A stretch of 64,000 bases of DNA from Cepaea nemoralis (taxonomy: Eukaryota; Mollusca; Gastropoda; Stylommatophora; Helicidae): the NCBI GenBank assembly GCA_014155875.1, contig JACEFZ010011693.1, positions 1 to 64,000 of the forward strand, given 5' to 3'. The position numbers were made by a program, and so were the translations under genes. Below the pieces are notes generated by a model. The model was not told the DNA's origin and searched no databases. It saw nothing but the letters and a program-made list of their open reading frames with translations. Below, piece by piece: positions 57,190 through 64,000 of the stretch. Positions within the stretch are counted from its first letter, which is position 1, and every line of letters begins with the position of its first letter.

Positions 57190-60100
57190 GAATGTTCTGT
57201 GATAACAGTGTATGTTCTGTGATAACAGTGTATGTTCTGTGATAATAGTGTATGTTCTGTGATAACAGTGTATGTTCTGTGATAACAGTGTATGTTCTGC
57301 TCACACAGTGATGGTTCTGTGATAACAGTTGTATGTTCTGTTCACACAGTGACTGTTCTGTGATACAGTGTATGTCTGTTCACACAGTAACTGTTCTGTG
57401 ATAACAGTGTATATTCTGTTCACACAGTGATTGTTCTGTGATAACAGTGTATGTTCTGTTCACACAGTAACTGTTCTGTGATAACAGTGTATATTCTGTT
57501 CACACAGTGATTGTTCTGTGATAACAGTGTATGTTCTGTTCACACAGTAACTGTTCTGTGATAACAGTGTATATTCTGTTCACACAGTGATTGTTCTGTA
57601 ATAAGAAGTGTATGTTCTGTTCACACAGTGACTGTTCTGTGATAACAGTGTATGTTCTGCTCACACAGTGATTGTTCTGTAATAAGAAGTGTATGTTTAG
57701 TTCACACAGTGACTGTTCTGTGATAACAGTGTATGTTCTGCTCACACAGTGAATGTTCTGTGATAACAGTGTATGTTCTGCTCACACAGTAACTGTTCTG
57801 TGATAACAGTGTATGTTCTGCTCACACAGTGAATGTTCTGTGATAACAGTGTATGTTCTGCTCACACAGTGACTGTTCTGTGATAACAGTGCATGTTCTG
57901 CTCACACAGTGAATGTTCTGTGATAACAGTGTATGTTCTGCTCACACAGTGAATGTTCTGTGATAACAGTGTATGTTCTGTTCACACAGTAACTGTTCTG
58001 TGATAACAGTGTAAGTTCTGCTCACACAGTGACTGTTCTGTGATGACAGTGTATGTTCTGTTCACACAGTGACTGTTCTGTGATAACAGTGTGTTTAGTT
58101 CACACAGTGACTGTTCTGTGATGACAGTGTATGTTCTGTTCACACAGTGATTGTTCTGTAATAAGAAGTGTATGTTCTGTTCACACAGTGACTGTTCTGT
58201 GATAACAGTGTATGTTCTGTTCACGCAGTGACTGTTCTGTGATAACAGTGTATGTTCTGTGATAATAGTGACTGTTCTGTTCACACAGTGACTGTTCTGT
58301 GATAACAGTGTATGTTCTGTTCACACAGTGACTGTTCTGTGATAACAGTGTATGTTCTGTGATAATAGTGAATGTTCTGTGATAACAGTGAATGTTCTGT
58401 GATAACAGTGTATGTTCTGTGATAACAGTGTATGTTCTGCTCACACAGTGATGGTTCTGTGATAACAGTGTATATTCTGTTCACACAGTGATTGTTCTGT
58501 GATAACAGTGTATGTTCTGTTCACACAGTAACTGTTCTGTGATAACAGTGTATATTCTGTTCACACAGTGATTGTTCTGTTCACACAGTGACTGTTCTGT
58601 GATAACAGTGTATGTTCTGCTCACACAGTGAATGTTCTGTGATAACAGTGTAAGTTCTGCTCACACAGTGACTGTTCTGTGATGACAGTGTATGTTCTGT
58701 TCACACAGTGACTGTTCTGTGATAACAGTGTGTTTAGTTCACACAGTGACTGTTCTGTGATGACAGTGTATGTTCTGTTCACACAGTGATTGTTCTGTAA
58801 TAAGAAGTGTATGTTCTGTTCACACAGTGACTGTTCTGTGATAACAGTGTACGTTCTGCTCACACAGTAACTGTTCTGTGATAACAGTGTATGTTCTGTT
58901 CACACAGTGACTGTTCTGTGATAACAGTGTATGTTCTGTTCACACAGTGACTGTTCTGTGATAACAGTGTGTTTAGTTCACACAGTGACTGTTCTGTGAT
59001 GACAGTGTATGTTCTGTTCACACAGTGATTGTTCTGTAATAAGAAGTGTATGTTCTGTTCACACAGTGACTGTTCTGTGATAACAGTGAATGTTCTGTTC
59101 ACACAGTGACTGTTCTGTGATAACAGTGTGTTTAGTTCACACAGTGACTGTTCTGTGATGACAGTGTATGTTCTGTTCACACAGTGACTGTTCTGTGATA
59201 AACAGTGTGTTTTAGTTCACACAGTGACTGTTCTGTGATGACAGTGTATGTTCTGTTTTCACGGCAGTGACTGTTCTGTGATAACAGTGTATGTTCTGTT
59301 CACACAGTGACTGTTCTGTGATAACAGTGTGTTTAGTTCACACAGTGACTGTTCTGTGATAACAGTGTATGTTCTGTTCACACAGTGACTGTTCTGTGAT
59401 AACAGTATGTTTAGTTCACACAGTGACTGTTCTGTGATAACAGCGTATGTTCTGTTCACGCAGTGACTGTTCTGTGATAACAGTGTGTTTAGTTCACACA
59501 GTGACTGTTCTATGATAACAGTGTGTTTAGTTCACACAGTGACTGTTCTGTGATAACAGTGTATGTTCTGTTCACGCAGTGATTGTTCTGTGCTAACAGT
59601 GTGTTTAGTTCACACAGTGACTGTTCTGTGATAACAGTGTGTTTAGTTCACACAGTGACTGTTCTGTGATAACAGTGTATGTTCTGTTCACACAGTGACT
59701 GTTCTGTGATAACAGTGTATGTTCTGTTCACACAGTGACTGTTCTGTGATAACATGTATGTTTGTTCACACAGTGACTGTTCTGTGATAACATGTATGTT
59801 TGTTCACACAGTGACTGTTCTGTGATAACAGTGTATGTTCTGTTCACACAGTGACTGTTCTGTGATAACAGTGTGTTCTAGTCACACAGTGACTGTTCTG
59901 TGATAACAGTGTATGTTCTGTCACACAGTGACTGTTCTGTGATAACAGTTTTTTGTTCCAACAGTGACTGTTCTGTGATAACAGTTGTTCGTTCACACAG
60001 TGACTGTTCTGTGATAACAGTGTGTTTGTTCACACAGTGACTGTTCTGTGATAACAGTGTGTTTAGTTCACACAGTGACTGTTCTGTGATAACAGTGTAT

Positions 60101-61206
60101 GTTCTGTTCACACAGTGACTGTTCTGTGATAACAGTGTGTTTAGTTCACACAGTGACTGTTCTGTGATAACAGTGTGTTTAGTTCACACAGTGACTGTTC
60201 TGTGATAACAGTGTATGTTCTGTTCACACAGTGACTGTTCTGTGATAACAGTGTGTTTAGTTCACACAGTGACTGTTCTGTGATAACAGCGTATGTTCTG
60301 TTCACGCAGTGACTGTTCTGTGATAACAGTGTGTTTAGTTCACACAGTGACTGTTCTATGATAACAGTGTGTTTAGTTCACACAGTGACTGTTCTGTGAT
60401 AACAGTGTATGTTCTGTTCACGCAGTGATTGTTCTGTGATAACAGTGTGTTTAGTTCACACAGTGACTGTTCTGTGATAACAGTGTGTTTAGTTCACACA
60501 GTGACTGTTCTGTGATGACAGTGTATGTTCTGTTCACACAGTGACTGTTCTGTGATAACAGTGTGTTTAGTTCACACAGTGACTGTTCTGTGATGACAGT
60601 GTATGTTCTGTTCACGCAGTGACTGTTCTGTGATAACAGTGTATGTTCTGTTCACGCAGTGACTGTTCTGTGATAACAGTGTGTTTAGTTCACACAGTGA
60701 CTGTTCTGTGATAACAGTGTGTTTAGTTCACACAGTGACTGTTCTGTGATAACAGTGTGTTTAGTTCACACAGTGACTGTTCTGTGACGACAGTGTATGT
60801 TCTGCTCACACAGTGACTGTTCTGTGATGACAGTGTATGTTCTGCTCACACAGTGACTGTTCTGTGATAACAGTGTGTTTAGTTCACACAGTGACTGTTC
60901 TGTGATAACAGTGTATGTTCTGCTCACACAGTGACTGTTCTGTGACGACAGTGTATGTTCTGCTCACACAGTAACTGTTCTGTGATAACAGTGTATGTTC
61001 TGCTCACACAGTGACTGTTCTGTGACGACAGTGTATGTTCTGCTCACACAGTAACTGTTCTGTGATAACAGTGTATGTTCTGCTCACACAGTAACTGTTC
61101 TGTGATGACAGTGTATGTTCTGTTCACACAGTAACTGTTCTGTGATAACAGTGTGTTTAGTTCACACAGTGACTGTTCTGTGATAACAGTGTGTTTAGTT
61201 CACACA
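57190..61206 (+). repeat. 40-bp (2 x 20) minisatellite, about 100 copies
   Basis: The left edge shows plain 20-mers, GTATGTTCTGTGATAACAGT. The main array is a dimer of two related 20-mers, GTATGTTCTGTTCACACAGT and GACTGTTCTGTGATAACAGT. A shortened form (GTGTTTAGTTCACACAGT) dominates to the right. The junction contains the small inverted repeat ACAGTGACTGT. Quality dips at 59740-60000, with several one-base deletions. Minus ORFs with VITEQSLCEQ repeats are by-products. Confidence 0.95.
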
Positions 61207-61514
61207 TTATATGTTCAGTGAATACATCACATGGGTATAGACTGCTGGAGACCCCATGAGGGTGGACAAACTCACACTAGTCCTTTTTAATTATGAAGGA
61301 TGTCATCTTCTTTAGGAATAGTGATAAACTTCCGTGGTTTCCACGCCTTGCATAGGAGCCTATATTTTCAATTTGTGTAGGATACTTGCTTTATCTGTAG
61401 TTGTTTTCATGTGGGGGTAACGAGCCAAATTCCAAGCTTCCTGAAGAAGGCTACAAAGGATAAGAACCCATCCCAACCGGAATACTCTTATCAATATCCT
61501 AGTCTAATTATTTT
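61207..61514. other. unclassified sequence
   Basis: No gene or repeat that I can support. Confidence 0.35.
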
Positions 61515-61935
61515 TCATCTCACAATCACCATTGTGACTGTTTTCTTGATATTCAAGGAGAGTCCTATCTTTGCACTCTCTGTTACTACAATATCCAACA
61601 ACTGTTGTAGATTTGTTGTATTATCCATAACCAATACTGTGCCATCTGCATATTGTATATTGTTTATATTATAACCTCCGGATACTATTCCTGGCTTCTC
61701 TTTAATCTCTCTCATTATTACTTCACTATAGAGGGAGAAGAGATCCGGTGACAAGACACAGCCCTGTCATACTCCTAGCTTTATTTGATTATAATTGCCC
61801 TCTTTATTTCCCATTTTAATTGCTGCTACTTGGTTCCAGTAAATATCCTTTATTATTCTTAGATCTTCCCATGAATTTTAATTTCTTCCAACATTTTAAT
61901 CAGTTCATTATGTTTTACTATATCAAATGGAGATA
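61515..61935 (-). pseudogene. LINE RT fragment
   Basis: The minus strand reads MSPDLFSLYSEVIMREIKEK, NNIQYADGTVLVMDN (catalytic YADD changed to YADG) and LQQLLDIVVTESAKIGL, LNIKKTVTMVI. Pieces of the preceding RT fingers follow with a frameshift. It is close to the copy at 37290-36530. The YADG change alone would inactivate it. Confidence 0.85.
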
Positions 61936-62559
61936 TGATACAAATAAAATATGTTCTAAGAAATAAACTACTAGCTACTACTACATACGCTACTAGGGAA
62001 CACTTACAAAATAAACAACATTCGCTGCAAATACTCAGACGGCTAGGAAACAGAACAAGAATGAAATTTACCAGAACATATTAACACCTGTAGTGTTCTC
62101 CAGTGTGTAACAGTGGATAACCACTTGTAGTGAACTGTCATGTGACCAACTTCTCTACACACCTACAACAGTGTATGGATGTATTGTATCAGTGTAACTG
62201 GGTATGACCCGTGTCAAAGGTCACAGTTCATCAACAAAACACACGCCACTTGTTTCGATGTTTATTTAAGTGACAGAGTATTGCTCCCATAAGACAGCAT
62301 ACATGACGCCTGTAATCGATGAAGCTATGGGCGTCTGGCCCGTGATGGTATAGTCGTTAACAATTACGTAGAATATTAACAACAACTATTGCTGGTTTTT
62401 GTTGTACATCCACGCCAACAGAATGCCAGTCCAAATATGTATTATACCGCAGTCTTCTCAAAAAGCTTCTCAGAAACTAATTTCAACTGACTCAGTGACC
62501 AACTCTGCCTTATAACTCTAATGTGCACTGCTCTGCCCTGCCAGACCCTATGCGACTGA
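61936..62559. other. unclassified sequence
   Basis: No ORF. A tRNA- or LTR-like origin was considered for 62240-62540 but no second copy exists in the window. Confidence 0.3.
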
Positions 62560-63244
62560 ACTCTGACTGTCTCTCACTCTACATTCCTCTCTCTGCATTG
62601 CTGAACGAACGCTGAACAAATGTTGAACGAGTCCTTGAACGCGACCTTGAACAAATGCCTGAATGAGTCCTTGAGCGAGATTCTGAACCAGACTTTGAAA
62701 CAGCCTCTGAGCCAGTCTTGAACCAGTGCTTGAACGTATGTTTAAACGTATGTCTGAGCCAGTCTTGAACCAGTGCTTGAACGTATGTTTAAACATATAT
62801 CTGAGCCAATCTTGAACCAGTGCTTGAACGTATGTTTAAACAATCCTACAAACCAACTTTACTCAAACTCCTAAACATCAATTCAATTTAATTCAACTAA
62901 ACATCACTCTGAACCAGTCTTCTAATCAGGCTTCGAACTAGACTTCTGAACCACACTCTGAACCAATCTTCTAACCAGACTTCCTGAATGTCGTCTTCTG
63001 CACCAGAACTCGTACCAGACTTCTGAACCAGGGCTTGAACGGGGTTCAACAAAACTTCAACCCAAACTTCAACCCAGACTCCAACATCTCTAAATGAATC
63101 TTCGAACCAACATAAATGATACTTTGAACCACTCTAAACAAATCTTCAACTAACCTAAACAATACTTTGAACCACTCTAAATGAATCTTTATTCCATCTT
63201 ACATAATACTAGATTCTGCTGCAACTTGCTCTTCTTAAATACCC
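62560..63244. repeat. degenerate TTGAAC-rich repeats with three 47-bp copies
   Basis: At 62704-62842 three 47-bp units occur (GAGCCAGTCTTGAACCAGTG, CTTGAACGTATGTTTAAAC). Around them a loose CTTGAACNAG or CTTCTGAACCAGA motif continues to about 63200 at irregular spacing. Confidence 0.75.
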
Positions 63245-64000
63245 CTAAAATCTGTGAGTGACTGAAGTATAGACACTGTCTGGATGTGGTGTATGTGACA
63301 GAAGTATAGACAATGTCTGGATGTGGTGTATGTGACAGAAGTATAGATAATGTCTGGATGTGGTGTATGTGACAGAAGTATAGACACTGTCTGGATGTGG
63401 TGTATGTGACAGAAGTATAGACAATGTCTGGATGTGGTGTATGTGACAGAAGTATAGATAATGTCTGGATGTGGTGTATGTGACAGAAGTATAGACAATG
63501 TCTGGATGTGGTGTATGTGACAGAAGTATAGATAATGTCTGGATGTGGTGTATGTGACAGAAGTATAGATAATGTCTGGATGTGTTGTATGTGACAGAAG
63601 TATAGACAATGTCTGGATGTGGCGTATGTGACAGAAGTATAGATAATGTCTGGATGTGTTGTATGTGACATAAGTATAGAAACAATGTCCTGGATGTGGT
63701 GTATGTGACAGAATATAGATATGTCTGGATGTGTTGGAGTGACAGAAGTATAGACAATGTCCTGGATGTGTGTATGTGACAGAAGTATAGACAATGATTG
63801 GTGTATGTGACAGCATTATAACCCTGTCTTGTGGTGTATGTAAGCAGAGTATAGACAATGTCTGGATTGGTGTATATGACAGAAGTATAGATAATGGCTG
63901 GATGTGGTTATGTGACGAAGTATAGACACTGTCCTGGATGTGGGTGTATGTGAACAGAAGTGATAGACAATGTCTGGATTGTGTATGTGACGAGATATGG
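63245..64000 (+). repeat. 37-bp minisatellite, about 20 copies, running off the window
   Basis: The unit is GTATAGACAATGTCTGGATG plus TGGTGTATGTGACAGAA. Units are clean to about 63665, after which indels appear in almost every copy, similar to the noise seen at 31.5-33.0 kb. Minus ORFs (ILLSHTPHPDIVYTSVTYTT) are by-products. Confidence 0.93.

Noticed and set aside
57500..60111. Minus ORFs with VITEQSLCEQN repeats
   Set aside because: By-products of the 40-bp array.
63189..63858. Three overlapping minus ORFs of 170-207 codons
   Set aside because: By-products of the 37-bp array at the window edge.

Overview
The window looks like repeat-rich genomic DNA from an invertebrate animal. A lophotrochozoan such as a mollusc is my guess, but nothing in the sequence proves it. 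The evidence for an animal is split host exons with splice sites, many LINE fragments, tRNA-derived SINEs, LTR retrotransposons with 5-bp target-site duplications, and tandem arrays covering roughly 30% of the sequence. I see no operons, CRISPR arrays or bacterial signals.

Host genes. Both supported genes read on the minus strand and both encode MPPED1/MPPED2-type metallophosphoesterases (UPF0046). Gene A is represented by its last four coding exons (54255-54128, 50070-49955, 49498-49388, 45286-45121). Their phases fit end to end and finish at a stop codon. Gene B is represented by its first two coding exons (22148-22008 with the start codon, and 2847-2649). The C-terminal half of A lies upstream of the N-terminal half of B, so the simplest reading is two tandem paralogues, each cut by a window edge. 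A degraded coiled-coil ORF (2319-1868) and three weak exon candidates are the only other host-like coding signals.

Nested retrotransposons (5780-21777). The 19.2-kb intron of gene B carries a three-level nest. A 105-bp minisatellite was interrupted by an LTR element on the plus strand (5831-20666, LTRs of 721 and 712 bp, TSD GACAT). That element was in turn interrupted inside its protease region by a second LTR element on the minus strand (9674-17634, identical 467-bp LTRs, TSD CCGAT). The inner element carries Gag, protease, integrase, reverse transcriptase and RNase H in that order. This is the Gmr1-type arrangement, a Ty3/Gypsy element with integrase before RT. Its frame is broken only by two extra bases, each in an A8 run. 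The outer element has almost identical LTRs but no recognisable RT or integrase, so it looks non-autonomous.

Other repeats. Fragments of several LINE families lie at 1-495, 1096-1345, 24620-26295, 26405-26745, 33683-37290, 41005-41440, 44265-44885, 46395-46938, 53540-53935, 54290-55010 and 61515-61935. Three tRNA-derived SINE families are present. Large minisatellites fill 22.4-24.5, 27.9-33.0, 38.2-40.9, 47.3-48.4, 48.9-49.4, 50.3-51.9, 57.2-61.2 and 63.2-64.0 kb. The 20-bp array at 48.9-49.4 kb begins exactly at a gene A splice donor. A 22-bp triplication begins at the splice donor of gene B exon 2.

Sequence quality. The G/T/A homopolymer block at 32.07-32.76 kb, and the rising indel noise around it and at the right edge, look like failed consensus in long tandem arrays rather than biology. 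Coordinates of arrays and decayed elements are accurate to about 10-30 bases. LTR, TSD and exon boundaries were read to the base.
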